DNA of 64,000 nt. Origin: Candidatus Alistipes merdigallinarum. GTDB taxonomy: Bacteria; Bacteroidota; Bacteroidia; Bacteroidales; Rikenellaceae. The stretch's first letter is position 1. Each line of letters begins with the position of its first letter. Below, one piece after another: positions 26,457 through 36,345 of the stretch. Where the stretch lies: NCBI GenBank assembly GCA_019119305.1, contig DWXH01000021.1, forward strand, positions 1 through 64,000, read 5' to 3'. Below the pieces are notes generated by a model. That model was not told the origin of the DNA and did no database searches. It saw nothing but the letters and a program-made list of their open reading frames with translations. The position numbers were made by a program, and so were the translations under genes.

Positions 26457-27752
26457 ATGAGGGTATTGATGTTCGGATGGGAGTTTCCCCCGCATATTGC
26501 AGGAGGACTCGGCACGGCATGTTATGGAATGACTCGAGGGCTTGCGAAACATGGCACGGAGGTCATTTTCGTAGTACCGAAAGCCTATGGCGATGAAGAT
26601 CGACGTTTCGTACACGTAGTCAATGCGAGCGATGTCGAAGTCTCGACAGGTAAGGTTATCGACGCAGAGATGCGGGACAAACTGACGTTCATACACATCG
26701 ACTCCAATTTGGTGCCGTACGTATCGCCCGAAGAGTTCGATGAACACGCAAAAGAGATTCACACACAAGAAACGAGTTACTCGATTCACGATGTGTGGAA
26801 GGAACGCTACACTTTTTCCGGCAAATATGGCCCAAATCTGATGGAAGAGGTGGCTCGTTTTGCGATGGTTGCCGGGCAAATCGCCCACGACATGGAGGGC
26901 CAATTCGATGTCATCCATGCACACGATTGGCTGACCTATTATGCCGGCATCGCAGCCAAACGGGTTTCGGGGAAGCCGTTAGTGGTCCATATGCATGCGA
27001 CGGAGTTCGACCGTAGCGGCGAACAAGTCAATCAGGAGGTATACAACATCGAACGTGCCGGCATGGAAGCGGCCGACCGGGTGATCGCCGTAAGCAACCT
27101 GACTCGCAACATCGTTATCGAAAAATATGGTATCCCTGCCGAAAAGGTCGTAACGGTACATAACGCCGTGCGCTTCGAAACCAAAGAAACCGACGAAACC
27201 GAACGAGGTGTAACCGACAAGATCGTCACCTTTTTGGGTCGGATCACCTACCAGAAAGGGCCGGATTATTTTGTCGAAGCAGCGGCAAAAGTCCTTAAAC
27301 GGATGAAAAATGTCCGTTTTGTAATGGCAGGAAGCGGCGATATGATGAAACATATCGTTCGTCGGGTCGCCAAATTAGGAATAGCCGACCGGTTCCATTT
27401 CACCGGATTCCTGCGCGGAGAGGAGGTTCAAAAGATGTTCAGCATGAGCGATGTATACGTCATGCCCTCCGTCTCAGAACCGTTTGGTATCTCACCGCTC
27501 GAGGCCATGAAATCGAACGTACCGGTAATCATCTCGAAACAATCGGGAGTCGCGGAAGTTCTGGACTATGCCTTGAAAGTCGACTACTGGGACGTCGACG
27601 CCTTAGCGGATGCCATCTATGGTTTGCTGCAATATCCGTCGTTGGCCGCACTTTCTTCCACACGGGGAAAAAATGAAGTGATAAATTTGAAATGGAGTGA
27701 CGCTGCAGGCAAAATCATTGACGTATACCGTTCCGTTCTCGAAAACAGATAG
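26457..27752 (+). CDS. Glycosyltransferase family 4, alpha-glucan cluster
   Basis: 431 residues of GT-B fold. The N-terminal FGWEFPPHIAGGLG is the glycine-rich acceptor loop shared with GT4/GT5 glucan synthases, and DVIHAHDWLT follows. The C-terminal domain has the nucleotide-sugar E-X7-E in SEPFGISPLEAM. Its place between the debranching enzyme and GH57 genes points to alpha-glucan chain synthesis or elongation. Whether it uses UDP- or ADP-glucose, and whether it is a second glycogen synthase, cannot be read from the sequence. Confidence 0.88.
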   Translation: MRVLMFGWEFPPHIAGGLGTACYGMTRGLAKHGTEVIFVVPKAYGDEDRRFVHVVNASDVEVSTGKVIDAEMRDKLTFIHIDSNLVPYVSPEEFDEHAKEIHTQETSYSIHDVWKERYTFSGKYGPNLMEEVARFAMVAGQIAHDMEGQFDVIHAHDWLTYYAGIAAKRVSGKPLVVHMHATEFDRSGEQVNQEVYNIERAGMEAADRVIAVSNLTRNIVIEKYGIPAEKVVTVHNAVRFETKETDETERGVTDKIVTFLGRITYQKGPDYFVEAAAKVLKRMKNVRFVMAGSGDMMKHIVRRVAKLGIADRFHFTGFLRGEEVQKMFSMSDVYVMPSVSEPFGISPLEAMKSNVPVIISKQSGVAEVLDYALKVDYWDVDALADAIYGLLQYPSLAALSSTRGKNEVINLKWSDAAGKIIDVYRSVLENR

Positions 27753-27814
27753 AAACACAAACAGCCCAAACGGCAATCGGATATTAAGAGGTTGAATTTC
27801 AAAAAGAGATCGAT

Positions 27815-29050
27815 ATGAAAACGATTTGCATTTACTTTCAGGTACATCAACCCTTGCGATTGAAAAAGTACCGGTTCTTCAATATGGGGAAAGACCATAA
27901 CTACTTGGATGATTATACCAACCGGACGATCATGCAAAAAGTAGCCCGGGATTGCTACTTGCCGATGAACGCTTTATTGCTGGAGCTGATCAAATTATAT
28001 GGTAAAAAGTTCAAAGTTGCATTTTCCATATCGGGAATCGCTATCGAACAATTCAGAATGTATGCCCCGGAGGTCCTCGACAGTTTCCAAAAACTGGCCC
28101 ATTCCGGCAATGTGGAATTTCTTGCCGAGACCTATTCGCATTCCTTGGCATCGCTCACCGATCGAGATGAATTCATCGCACAGGTCAAACAACACAGCAA
28201 AACGATCGAAGCGGAATTCGGCGTGAAACCCAAAGCTTTCCGCAATACGGAATTGATCTATTCGGACGAGATCGGACAAACGGTCGCATCGATGGGTTTC
28301 CGGACGATGCTGACCGAAGGTGCCAAACACATTTTGGGTTGGAAGAGCCCTAATTACGTATATGCCAACGCCATCGATCAAAAGCTACACCTATTGTTGC
28401 GTAATTTCAAACTAAGTGACGATATCGCTTTCCGTTTTTCGGACCACAGCTGGAACGAATGGCCGTTGACAGCAGACAAATACGTAAGCTGGCTCAACAA
28501 TCCGGATGTTCCGGGCGAAATCATTAACCTTTTCATGGATTACGAGACATTCGGTGAACACCAAAAAGCCGAGAGCGGCGTTTTCGACTTCATGCGACAC
28601 TTCGTAAAAAAGGCTTTGGAGTCAGGTCTTCACTTCGCCACCCCAAGCGAAGCCTCGAAAAAGTTCCAACCGGTAGGCGTTCTCTACTCTCCATACCCGA
28701 TTTCATGGGCAGACGAAGAACGCGACGTAACTGCATGGTTGGGAAACGATCTGCAGAACGAGGCCTTTTCGAAACTGTATGCGATGAAAGACAAAATCCA
28801 TACGATCAACCATCCGGACTACAACCACGTTTGGGACTTCATGCAGGAATCGGACCATTTCTACTACATGGCAACCAAATGGTTCTCGGATGGAGATGTT
28901 CACAGCTATTTCAACCCCTACGACTCGCCCTATGAAGCTTTCATCAACTACATGAATGTCCTGAGTGATTTCGAAATCGAAGTAGAAAAGAAATACCAAG
29001 AGGTTATCAAAGAAAAGAAAACACGCTCCGTACGAACATCAACAAAATAA
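27815..29050 (+). CDS. GH57 alpha-glucan hydrolase (alpha-amylase-like)
   Basis: 411 cytoplasmic residues. Conserved GH57 regions: FQVHQPLR (His11), FSISGIAIEQF, FRNTELIYSDE with the likely nucleophile Glu146, and MDYETFGEHQ with the acid/base Asp242. The length fits the short alpha-amylase-like branch of GH57, not the roughly 530-residue branching enzymes. No signal peptide, so it acts on intracellular glucan. Last gene of the cluster. Confidence 0.9.
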   Translation: MKTICIYFQVHQPLRLKKYRFFNMGKDHNYLDDYTNRTIMQKVARDCYLPMNALLLELIKLYGKKFKVAFSISGIAIEQFRMYAPEVLDSFQKLAHSGNVEFLAETYSHSLASLTDRDEFIAQVKQHSKTIEAEFGVKPKAFRNTELIYSDEIGQTVASMGFRTMLTEGAKHILGWKSPNYVYANAIDQKLHLLLRNFKLSDDIAFRFSDHSWNEWPLTADKYVSWLNNPDVPGEIINLFMDYETFGEHQKAESGVFDFMRHFVKKALESGLHFATPSEASKKFQPVGVLYSPYPISWADEERDVTAWLGNDLQNEAFSKLYAMKDKIHTINHPDYNHVWDFMQESDHFYYMATKWFSDGDVHSYFNPYDSPYEAFINYMNVLSDFEIEVEKKYQEVIKEKKTRSVRTSTK

Positions 29051-29111
29051 TCAAAAGCATCGAGAGAAGAGAAAAACTACTGAATGAGGCCGGTAAATCG
29101 GAGAATAATTT

Positions 29112-29119
29112 TATTTTTG
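29112..29119 (+). promoter_or_regulatory. -7 box TATTTTTG upstream of the TlpA-like gene
   Basis: Consensus match that would start the lipoprotein-lpxH-thyA-folA transcript. Confidence 0.45.
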
Positions 29120-29187
29120 CAGGTGAAAATAAGGCATGATCGGGAAGAGCGGACATGCGGCTCAAATAAAAAATCTCCGTTAGGGAT

Positions 29188-30378
29188 ATGATTGTCAATA
29201 CGATGAGAATGAATATAAAAAAATACGGATGGGTAGTAATCCTGTTCGCTTTTGTGGTTGTGTCCTGCGGCAAAGGACAAAAAGCACGGATTGAGGGAAC
29301 ATTTTCGGGAGTCTCCAAAGATACGGTTTTGCTGGAGATGATTTCGGCACGCGAACGGATCGTGGTCGATACGACTTTAACCGACCGTAAAGGCTTCTAC
29401 AAGTTTAAAGTGAACTTACCAGAAAATGCCCCGATGTTTTTTAACCTGATCTGCGACGGCAGTACGATTCCTCTCATTATCTCCCCCGGTGAAAAATTAA
29501 CGGTCAATTCGCTATGTGACTTGGGCCGCAACTATACAGTCAAAGGGTCAGAAAATTCACAACTGCTTCGCGAATTCAATACATTTTACAACCAAAGTGT
29601 ATCGAGCCTTGATTCACTATCCCAACTCTATCTAAGTACCCCTTCGGACAAACAACATGAAGCAGATAAAAAAAAGGTTCTCGATCAATACCTCAAAGAG
29701 TACTATCGGATCAAACGCGAACACATCAAATTCATTTTATCCAATGCCAATTCGATGGCCGCTATCTATGCTCTATATCAACGGTTGCCGAACGACACAT
29801 GGCTCTACAACGAAACCAGCGATCTGATTTACTATCAGACGGTTGCCGATTCTCTTTCGGCACGCTATCCTACTTCATCCCGGGTTATGGCGTTGCAAAA
29901 CGAAATCGACCAACGCAAAAAAACAATCGACCTGATACAACAGATTTCCACACTGGAAGGAAACGATAGTTTGAGTTTTCCAGAGATTGAACTTCAGGAC
30001 GTCGGAGGAAAATCCTGTAAACTGACTGATCATAAAGGAAAAACAATTTTATTGGATTTCTGGAGCCTTCAAGATACGCACAGTAGTGTGAATAACGCCG
30101 AGATGAAAGAGTTGTATAAGCTTTACGCTGACAAAGGGTTGGTCATCTTCCAAGTATCTTTAGGCGATGAAAAAGCCGATTGGATCGCAACGGTCAGGGG
30201 ACAAAAACTGCCATGGGTATGCGTCTACGATCCGAAAGGAGCTACCGGAATCGCCGCCATGAGCTATAACATCCAATCCGTACCGGCCAATGTATTGATC
30301 AATCGCGAAGGTAAGATTGTCGGACGAAATATTTTCGGCGAAGAGTTGAAAAACAAGATTGCCGAACTGACCCGATAA
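29188..30378 (+). CDS. DUF4369/thioredoxin-fold (TlpA-like) lipoprotein without CXXC
   Basis: 396 residues at most; MNIKKYGWVV, seven codons in, may be the true start. The SPII signal ends in VVVSC. A DUF4369-like beta domain covers about 33-125, a helical linker 130-255, and a thioredoxin/AhpC-TSA fold about 262-396. In TlpA-type proteins the redox motif follows FWASW; here the same place reads FWSLQDTHSS (291-300), so both cysteines are gone (Asp296 and Ser299 by alignment). A thiol-disulfide role is therefore unlikely. The remaining core, including the cis-Pro region SVPANVLI, looks intact. It lies 4 nt before lpxH. Confidence 0.82.
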   Translation: MIVNTMRMNIKKYGWVVILFAFVVVSCGKGQKARIEGTFSGVSKDTVLLEMISARERIVVDTTLTDRKGFYKFKVNLPENAPMFFNLICDGSTIPLIISPGEKLTVNSLCDLGRNYTVKGSENSQLLREFNTFYNQSVSSLDSLSQLYLSTPSDKQHEADKKKVLDQYLKEYYRIKREHIKFILSNANSMAAIYALYQRLPNDTWLYNETSDLIYYQTVADSLSARYPTSSRVMALQNEIDQRKKTIDLIQQISTLEGNDSLSFPEIELQDVGGKSCKLTDHKGKTILLDFWSLQDTHSSVNNAEMKELYKLYADKGLVIFQVSLGDEKADWIATVRGQKLPWVCVYDPKGATGIAAMSYNIQSVPANVLINREGKIVGRNIFGEELKNKIAELTR

Positions 30379-30382
30379 TCCC

Positions 30383-31129
30383 ATGTATTACTTCGCCTCT
30401 GACATCCATTTGGGGTTAGCCGTCGGGCAAACCGCCACATATCGCGAACGACTTTTCATACAGTGGTTGGAAGAAGTATCGGCAGATGCAGAAGCGATCT
30501 ACCTGGTCGGCGACATCTTCGATTTCTGGTATGAATACAAACGGGTCGTACCCAAAGGATTCACCCGTCTTCTCGGAAAATTTTCTGAACTTACGGATCG
30601 GGGGATAAAGATCCATTTTTTTCCCGGGAACCACGACTTGTGGGCCTACGACTATTTGCAAAGCGAATGCGGCCTGATCCTGCATCCGGTCGATTATGAA
30701 ATCGTCGAGTTGGCAGGTCGCCGTGTATTTATCGGACACGGAGATGCGCTCGGAAAACGTAACCCGCAAGGGCGATTGTTGTGCCATATTTTCAGGAGCC
30801 GGACGCTACGGTGGGCCTTTTCGAATTTGATCCACCCCAATGCTGCCATGCGTTTCGGACAATGGTGGAGCGGATCGAACAGGCGATCGAAACCGATCAA
30901 ACATGCGTTTCGAGGTTTCGAAGAGCCGATCGTACGCTTTGCAGCCGATTTTTCGAAACGTCACCCCGAGATCGATCTGTTTGTCTGCGGACACATCCAC
31001 TGCAGTGAAATTTTTCCTTTGAACGAAAAATGCGACATAGCTTTTCTCGGCGAATGGATCGACCAGCCGACCTATGGGAAACTGGACCAAAACGGATTCG
31101 CTTTGGAAACTTATCAAGCAATAATATAG
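30383..31129 (+). CDS. lpxH: UDP-2,3-diacylglucosamine diphosphatase
   Basis: 248 residues. Calcineurin-type metallophosphatase with ASDIHLG (Asp7, His9), VGDIFDFWYEY (Asp44), GNHD (Asn83-Asp85), GHGD and CGHIHC. LpxH cleaves UDP-2,3-diacylglucosamine to lipid X in lipid A synthesis on the inner face of the inner membrane. The tight spacing (4 nt before, 6 nt after) places it in an operon with thyA and folA. Confidence 0.92.
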   Translation: MYYFASDIHLGLAVGQTATYRERLFIQWLEEVSADAEAIYLVGDIFDFWYEYKRVVPKGFTRLLGKFSELTDRGIKIHFFPGNHDLWAYDYLQSECGLILHPVDYEIVELAGRRVFIGHGDALGKRNPQGRLLCHIFRSRTLRWAFSNLIHPNAAMRFGQWWSGSNRRSKPIKHAFRGFEEPIVRFAADFSKRHPEIDLFVCGHIHCSEIFPLNEKCDIAFLGEWIDQPTYGKLDQNGFALETYQAII

Positions 31130-31135
31130 AGCACC

Positions 31136-31930
31136 ATGCAACAATATCTCGATCTGCTACGACACATCAAGACCAACGGAACCATAAAGAGCGACCGGAC
31201 CGGTACGGGGACGATCAGTACGTTCGGCTATCAGATGCGGTTCGACCTGTCCCAGGGATTTCCGCTCCTGACCACAAAGAAACTCCATCTGCGTTCGATC
31301 ATATATGAACTGCTGTGGTTCCTGCGCGGCGACACGAACATCCGCTACCTACACGAACATAACGTTACCATTTGGGACGAATGGGCGGACCCAAACGGAG
31401 ATTTGGGACACATATACGGTTACCAGTGGCGCAGCTGGCCGACTCCGGACGGGAAACACATCGACCAGATCGCACAGGTCGTCGACCAGATCCGGAACAA
31501 CCCCGATTCGCGACGTCTGATCGTAAGTGCATGGAACGTGGCCGAGATTGATACGATGGCTCTACCTCCGTGTCACACGCTTTTCCAATTCTACGTCGCC
31601 GACAACAAGCTCTCGTGTCAGCTCTACCAGCGCAGTGCTGACGTATTTTTAGGGGTTCCATTCAACATCGCCTCCTACGCCCTGCTAACACAGATGGTCG
31701 CCCAGGTAACCGGATTGGAGGCCGGAACATTCGTACACACTTTGGGCGATGCACACATTTACCTGAACCACACCGAACAGGTCGACCTGCAACTTTCGCG
31801 TACACCAAGAGCCTTGCCGGTCATGAAGATAAACCCCGACGTACGATCTATTTTCGACTTCCGGTACGAAGATTTTTCGTTGGAAAACTACGATCCGTAT
31901 CCGTCAATTAAAGCTCCCATTGCCGTATGA
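31136..31930 (+). CDS. thyA: Thymidylate synthase
   Basis: 264 residues, the standard ThyA length. Converts dUMP to dTMP using methylene-tetrahydrofolate. It shows the start [15 protein letters not shown], the catalytic cysteine in [31 protein letters not shown] and a C-terminal KAPIAV. The stop overlaps the folA start (ATGA), coupling dTMP synthesis with regeneration of tetrahydrofolate from the dihydrofolate it makes. Confidence 0.97.
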   Translation: MQQYLDLLRHIKTNGTIKSDRTGTGTISTFGYQMRFDLSQGFPLLTTKKLHLRSIIYELLWFLRGDTNIRYLHEHNVTIWDEWADPNGDLGHIYGYQWRSWPTPDGKHIDQIAQVVDQIRNNPDSRRLIVSAWNVAEIDTMALPPCHTLFQFYVADNKLSCQLYQRSADVFLGVPFNIASYALLTQMVAQVTGLEAGTFVHTLGDAHIYLNHTEQVDLQLSRTPRALPVMKINPDVRSIFDFRYEDFSLENYDPYPSIKAPIAV

Positions 31931-32412
31931 TCTCTCTGATAGCCGCCGTGGCCCGCAATCGAGTGATCGGAGCGGGTAATCGTCTGATCTGGCATATATC
32001 GGAAGACCTGCGGCATTTCAAAACTATCACTTCCGGTCATCCGGTCATCATGGGCCGGAAGACTTTCGAGTCGCTCGGACGTCCGCTGCCCAACCGGACC
32101 AATGTGGTTATCTCTCGGCAAACGGACTACCGAGCCGAAGGGTGTATCGTAGTCGATTCACTGGTCAATGCCCTGCTCCTATTTCCTGCCGCAGAAGAGG
32201 TCTTCATTATTGGTGGAGCGCAAATTTATGCCCAGGCACTGCCGTTTGCTGACCGGTTTTACCTTACTGAAGTCGGTGCCGACTACTCCGGGGATACCTA
32301 TTTTCCCGAATGGGACCGGTCCGAATGGAGATTAACAGAGCAAAACTCGTTTCCTCGAGGAGAAAAGTTCCCGCATCCGTTCGCTTTCCTGCGTTACGAC
32401 CGAATCCGTTAA
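31927..32412 (+). CDS. folA: Dihydrofolate reductase
   Basis: 161 residues. The N-terminal [22 protein letters not shown] block, the acidic residue in [18 protein letters not shown] and [11 protein letters not shown] fit a single-domain FolA. It reduces dihydrofolate with NADPH. Its start overlaps thyA by 4 nt. It ends convergent to the transporter gene 27 nt away. Confidence 0.96.
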   Translation: MISLIAAVARNRVIGAGNRLIWHISEDLRHFKTITSGHPVIMGRKTFESLGRPLPNRTNVVISRQTDYRAEGCIVVDSLVNALLLFPAAEEVFIIGGAQIYAQALPFADRFYLTEVGADYSGDTYFPEWDRSEWRLTEQNSFPRGEKFPHPFAFLRYDRIR

Positions 32413-32439
32413 AAGGATGCGACGACGCCTTCGCAGAAC

Positions 32440-33348
32440 CTACCCGAAATAAAGCAGCATAACGCCGCATAACACGACGGCCAGAATCGCCGCTTTTTTG
32501 CTGATCTGACGCTCGTGAAACAACAGAGCTCCAACGACAAACGTAACGACTACTCCCGACCGACGGATTGTCGATACGACCGACAGCAGGGCATCGGGAT
32601 CGCTCAGGGCATAGAAGTAGAGAAAATCGGCCACCGTCAACAGAAATGCCGTCAGAAAAATCGAGTGTTTCCACCGGAAAGGCGTTGTCCGTTTCCGGGT
32701 AGGATACCACATCAATCCGACCACGACAATCATCATCAACGACTGATAATAGTTCGTATAAGCCTGTACGGCCATCCGGTCGAAATGCGCGATCAGGTAT
32801 TTGTCCCAAAGCGCACTCGCAGCCCCGAGCAATGTGGACGCGATCAGAAAATAGATCCACAACATTTTCCGCCGCGGCGATTCCCGATCGTCGGCCCCGT
32901 CCTTTTTATCCATGTTGGACAAGACGACCAATGCCGTCAAAACCGTCACGACTCCGATCCACTGAAGCAAATCGAGCCGCTCCCCGAAGATCAGAATAGC
33001 CCCCAATACGACAAAAACCGGACGAGTGGCTTTGACCGATGACGAGATGGTCAACGGAAGATGTTTGGTGGCAAAAAAACCGAAAATCCACGATCCGAGC
33101 ACGATCACGGCTTTTAACAAAATTCCCCAATGTGCCTGTGCCGAAACAGCAGGAATATAAAACAGCGTCCCGCGCAGGGTTTCGGGTGCAAAAAGACTCA
33201 AAAACTGAAAAGGGAGAAAAAGTACCGCACTGATCACAATGCTAAGTCCCAAAACCGGAAGCACCGCATTATCCTTCAGCGCACTTTTTTTGGTTACTTC
33301 GTTCAAACCGAGAAAAACGGCCGAGAAAAGAGCCAGAGTCAACCACAT
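32440..33348 (-). CDS. EamA/DMT-family transporter
   Basis: 302 residues with ten predicted transmembrane helices in two homologous halves, the layout of EamA drug/metabolite exporters. MWLTLALFSAVFLGLNEVTKK opens the first half, and a short Asp/Lys-rich cytoplasmic loop (KKDGADDRESPRRK) separates the halves. The substrate is unknown. Monocistronic, with a promoter box just upstream. Confidence 0.85.
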   Translation of the reverse strand: MWLTLALFSAVFLGLNEVTKKSALKDNAVLPVLGLSIVISAVLFLPFQFLSLFAPETLRGTLFYIPAVSAQAHWGILLKAVIVLGSWIFGFFATKHLPLTISSSVKATRPVFVVLGAILIFGERLDLLQWIGVVTVLTALVVLSNMDKKDGADDRESPRRKMLWIYFLIASTLLGAASALWDKYLIAHFDRMAVQAYTNYYQSLMMIVVVGLMWYPTRKRTTPFRWKHSIFLTAFLLTVADFLYFYALSDPDALLSVVSTIRRSGVVVTFVVGALLFHERQISKKAAILAVVLCGVMLLYFG

Positions 33349-33373
33349 AATCGATAGAACTTTTAAGACCGGG

Positions 33374-33381
33374 CAAACTTA
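33374..33381 (-). promoter_or_regulatory. -7 box TAAGTTTG for the EamA gene
   Basis: Exact TAnnTTTG match, 25 nt upstream of the start. Confidence 0.5.
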
Positions 33382-33472
33382 CAACATTTTTCAGAATTAT
33401 CCGGTAAAAAATCACCGCTGTCAGGAACGAGATTTCCCTATTTCTCCCAAAATGAGTTTCAGCAATTTTTTC

Positions 33473-33480
33473 TAACTTTG
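33473..33480 (+). promoter_or_regulatory. -7 box TAACTTTG for galM
   Basis: Exact match, 26 nt upstream of the start. Confidence 0.55.
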
Positions 33481-33506
33481 TATCAAGCATATAAAAATCG
33501 ATTCAC

Positions 33507-34655
33507 ATGAAAAAACTTTTCGTCCTTTCAACCCTCGTACTCATGATTTGGAGTGCGTGTACCCAAACGCCCCAGCAGAATGGTCCCGTTGCACTACCCA
33601 CTTCCGCATTTGACTCAGTCCTCAACGGCGACTCCGTAACCCTCTACACCCTGACCAACGACAGCGGCATGATGGTGCAGCTTACCAACTACGGCGCCCG
33701 CATCGTAGCACTGTGGGTTCCCGATGCCGCAGGTGACTTCAAGGATGTCGTCTTGGGCTACGAATCAATCGCAGAGTACCTCTCCTCTACCGACCACTTC
33801 TGCGGACCGATCGTCGGACGTTACGGGAACCGCATCAACAAAGGGAGCTTTACATTGGATGACAAAACGTACCAACTGACCATCAACGACGGAGAGAACC
33901 ACCTGCACGGTGGAACGCACGGTTTCTGGGATAAAGTGTGGAAAGCCCGTCCCGTTAACACCACTACAGGAGAACCCGCCGTCGAAATGAGTTATCTGTC
34001 AGCAGACGGTGAAGAGGGATATCCGGGAAATCTAACCATTACGGTTACATATACCCTGACACAAAATAATGCTCTAAAAATCGAATATCGGGCAACAACC
34101 GACAGTACAACAATCCTCAACCCGACCAGCCACAGCTATTTCAATCTCCACGGGACGACATCGGGAAGTACGAATACGCACTTGCTGACCCTCAATGCCG
34201 ACCGATTTACGCCGACCGATGCAGGATTAATTCCCACGGGAGAACTGGATTCAGTAGCCGGTACCCCCATGGACTTTACGCAAGCCACCCTGATTGGAGA
34301 ACGCATCGATGCCGATTTCGAACCGATGAAGTTGGCCAAGGGCTACGACCACAACTGGGTATTGAACAAGACAGGGAAAGAGCTCTCGCTTGCAGCTGAA
34401 GTATATGAGCCCTCGACGGGAATCGTCATGCGGATCGAAACGGACCAGCCGGCCATACAGTTTTACAGCGGGAACTTCATGGACGGCAGCCAGATCGGGA
34501 AACGGGGAGAACCGCACAACTACCGGACAGGAATCGCCCTCGAGACCCAGAACTACCCCGATGCACCGAACCACGAAAATTTCCCCTCAGCGGTGTTGCG
34601 CCCCGGAGAGACCTATACGCAGACCTGCATTTACGCGTTCAGCATCCATAAATAG
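33507..34655 (+). CDS. galM: Lipoprotein aldose 1-epimerase
   Basis: 382 residues with an SPII signal (lipobox WSAC), so the enzyme is exported and lipid-anchored rather than cytoplasmic as in E. coli. The mutarotase fold is complete: YGNRINKGSF, HLHGGTHGFWDKVW, the catalytic His in NPTSHSYFNLHG and the Glu in ALETQNYPDAPNH. It interconverts alpha and beta anomers of sugars. Extracytoplasmic GalM homologues are frequent in gut Bacteroidota and would serve sugar uptake or exo-glycosidases. A terminator follows at 34780. Confidence 0.93.
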   Translation: MKKLFVLSTLVLMIWSACTQTPQQNGPVALPTSAFDSVLNGDSVTLYTLTNDSGMMVQLTNYGARIVALWVPDAAGDFKDVVLGYESIAEYLSSTDHFCGPIVGRYGNRINKGSFTLDDKTYQLTINDGENHLHGGTHGFWDKVWKARPVNTTTGEPAVEMSYLSADGEEGYPGNLTITVTYTLTQNNALKIEYRATTDSTTILNPTSHSYFNLHGTTSGSTNTHLLTLNADRFTPTDAGLIPTGELDSVAGTPMDFTQATLIGERIDADFEPMKLAKGYDHNWVLNKTGKELSLAAEVYEPSTGIVMRIETDQPAIQFYSGNFMDGSQIGKRGEPHNYRTGIALETQNYPDAPNHENFPSAVLRPGETYTQTCIYAFSIHK

Positions 34656-34947
34656 CACACATTTTCAGACAATATACCCCATCTCGTTTTTGTCAAACTG
34701 ATATAGCCACGTCTATCCAAGTTTTTCGGGAAAGAGAACATATCGGATTCCGGAGCTTTTTGCAGTATCTGCCTAATAAAAAACCTTTGTCCTGTCAGCA
34801 CAGGAACAAAGGTTTTCTTTTTTCTTAACCGCCGGATCGCATCGGATAACCGGATCAGTTTTTTTTTTAATTCAGCTGAAAAATGTCCAACCCGACTCCA
34901 CTTTATCTAAATTCTATTTTTTATAAGACTCGACTTTTATGCCATCT
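34656..34947. other. Convergent spacer between galM and the glycosidase gene
   Basis: About 290 nt holding one strong hairpin at 34780-34816; nothing else is recognised. Confidence 0.5.
34780..34816 (+). terminator. Terminator after galM
   Basis: 16-bp stem with a single bulged A and a 4-nt loop, followed by CTTTTTT. Confidence 0.85.
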
Positions 34948-36345
34948 TTATTGCAACCCGTCCTGCGACAGTTGCGTACTGATCGGACGAGGATTCTCCG
35001 ATGCCGGAAACTCCATCTGGAAAAGCTCTTTCCCTAACGGCTGTATCACGCTGCCGTCCAACTTGCTCGGATCATATCCCGATTCACACTCGAACGGCAT
35101 GACGTAAGCCAATACGGACCATCCCCAAAAACGTTTCAGTCCAAGACCTTCTCCACTCTCCCCGTTATAAAATTCCCGTGTTACCTCATTGCATTTATAG
35201 ACCAGATCCAGTGTCTTACGGGCCAATTCACGTGCCACATCCGTATATCCGTAATCGATCAACCCGTGCATAATCATATAGTTGGTCGGAATCCATGTCG
35301 TACCCCGCCAATTACAACCCCAATCACGAATATCTCCTTGCACATAATCGGGCTCTGTCCGTGCATAACAAGCTACCGGATATTTCGTCCAAAACTCTTC
35401 CGGATTGGTCAAATGCTCTTTCACCAACCGTTCAGCCCTACGGGGCGGTACGATTCCCGTCCACAAGGGGATAAATCCGGCTACAGACTTCACCTTGACC
35501 AATTCGCCCGTATGTTCATCGCGATCGTAATAGAATCCATCCTCCTCGTCCCAAAAGATCGTATTGATCTTATCGGCCAACGCCGTCGCACGCAAATGGA
35601 ATTTTTTGGCATCTTCCATTTTCCCCAGTTTGATGGCGATCTGCTCCATTGCCTGAAGCTCCCGATAGATATAGCAAGCCAAATCGACCCCTTCGAAACG
35701 GAACTCGTCCAATCGCCCGGCCCGGCTGATCTGATTATCCATACCGCTATGATCCGAACTGTTCCATACCGGTAATCCGTTCCGGTCAAAATCGCAGTAA
35801 CGCATCCAATAGTCGATACTCAGGATCAGCTGCTCGTAATAGGAGATCGATTTGAATGCCGGACCGATTTGCATTCTACCCCGGTCACCACGTTCTTCAA
35901 GCCACGTATAATCTCCCGTTTGCCGCGAACCCAATTCGGCAATCTGTGCCAGGAAAGGCTTGAAATGCTGACGCTCCCGCTTATCAATCAGCGTCCGCGA
36001 AATAAACCCGTTAACGCACTGCTGATTCAGAAAGCTCTTCAGATTCGTAAAACAGTAATCCGATATTCCGAAATAGCTCATATACAGATTTTCGAAATAG
36101 AGATCCCAATCGTACATTTCGTGATAGGCATATCCGGTCATCAATTTCCGATTATCCGGCTCGTACAGAACAATTCCCCGCGTCGCAATATCGTGGTTCA
36201 CCTCTTCGATTCTTTGCAAAAATGCCTCCTTATCCCCGATGTCGTACTGCCGTATGACCTGATGTAACAGCTTATCATTCGACTGAGCCCGTACGCCCGA
36301 CCCCAGCACACAACAACCGGCAAATAAAAAACACAAAAGTTTCAT
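34948..36345 (-). CDS. Exported (alpha/alpha)6 glycosidase, GH63/MGH1-like
   Basis: 465 residues with a Sec signal peptide cleaved near VRAQ. The rest is an (alpha/alpha)6 barrel of the trehalase/GH63/mannosylglycerate-hydrolase clan: YDWDLYFENLYMS, WNSSDHSGMDNQ, FEGVDLACYIYRELQ, a metal-site-like WDEEDGFYYDRDE, WGCNWRGTTWIPTNYMI, and a late EFYNGESGEG with probable acid or base residues. The exact substrate, an alpha-mannoside or alpha-glucoside, cannot be told. Monocistronic, with its own promoter. Confidence 0.82.
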   Translation of the reverse strand: MKLLCFLFAGCCVLGSGVRAQSNDKLLHQVIRQYDIGDKEAFLQRIEEVNHDIATRGIVLYEPDNRKLMTGYAYHEMYDWDLYFENLYMSYFGISDYCFTNLKSFLNQQCVNGFISRTLIDKRERQHFKPFLAQIAELGSRQTGDYTWLEERGDRGRMQIGPAFKSISYYEQLILSIDYWMRYCDFDRNGLPVWNSSDHSGMDNQISRAGRLDEFRFEGVDLACYIYRELQAMEQIAIKLGKMEDAKKFHLRATALADKINTIFWDEEDGFYYDRDEHTGELVKVKSVAGFIPLWTGIVPPRRAERLVKEHLTNPEEFWTKYPVACYARTEPDYVQGDIRDWGCNWRGTTWIPTNYMIMHGLIDYGYTDVARELARKTLDLVYKCNEVTREFYNGESGEGLGLKRFWGWSVLAYVMPFECESGYDPSKLDGSVIQPLGKELFQMEFPASENPRPISTQLSQDGLQ

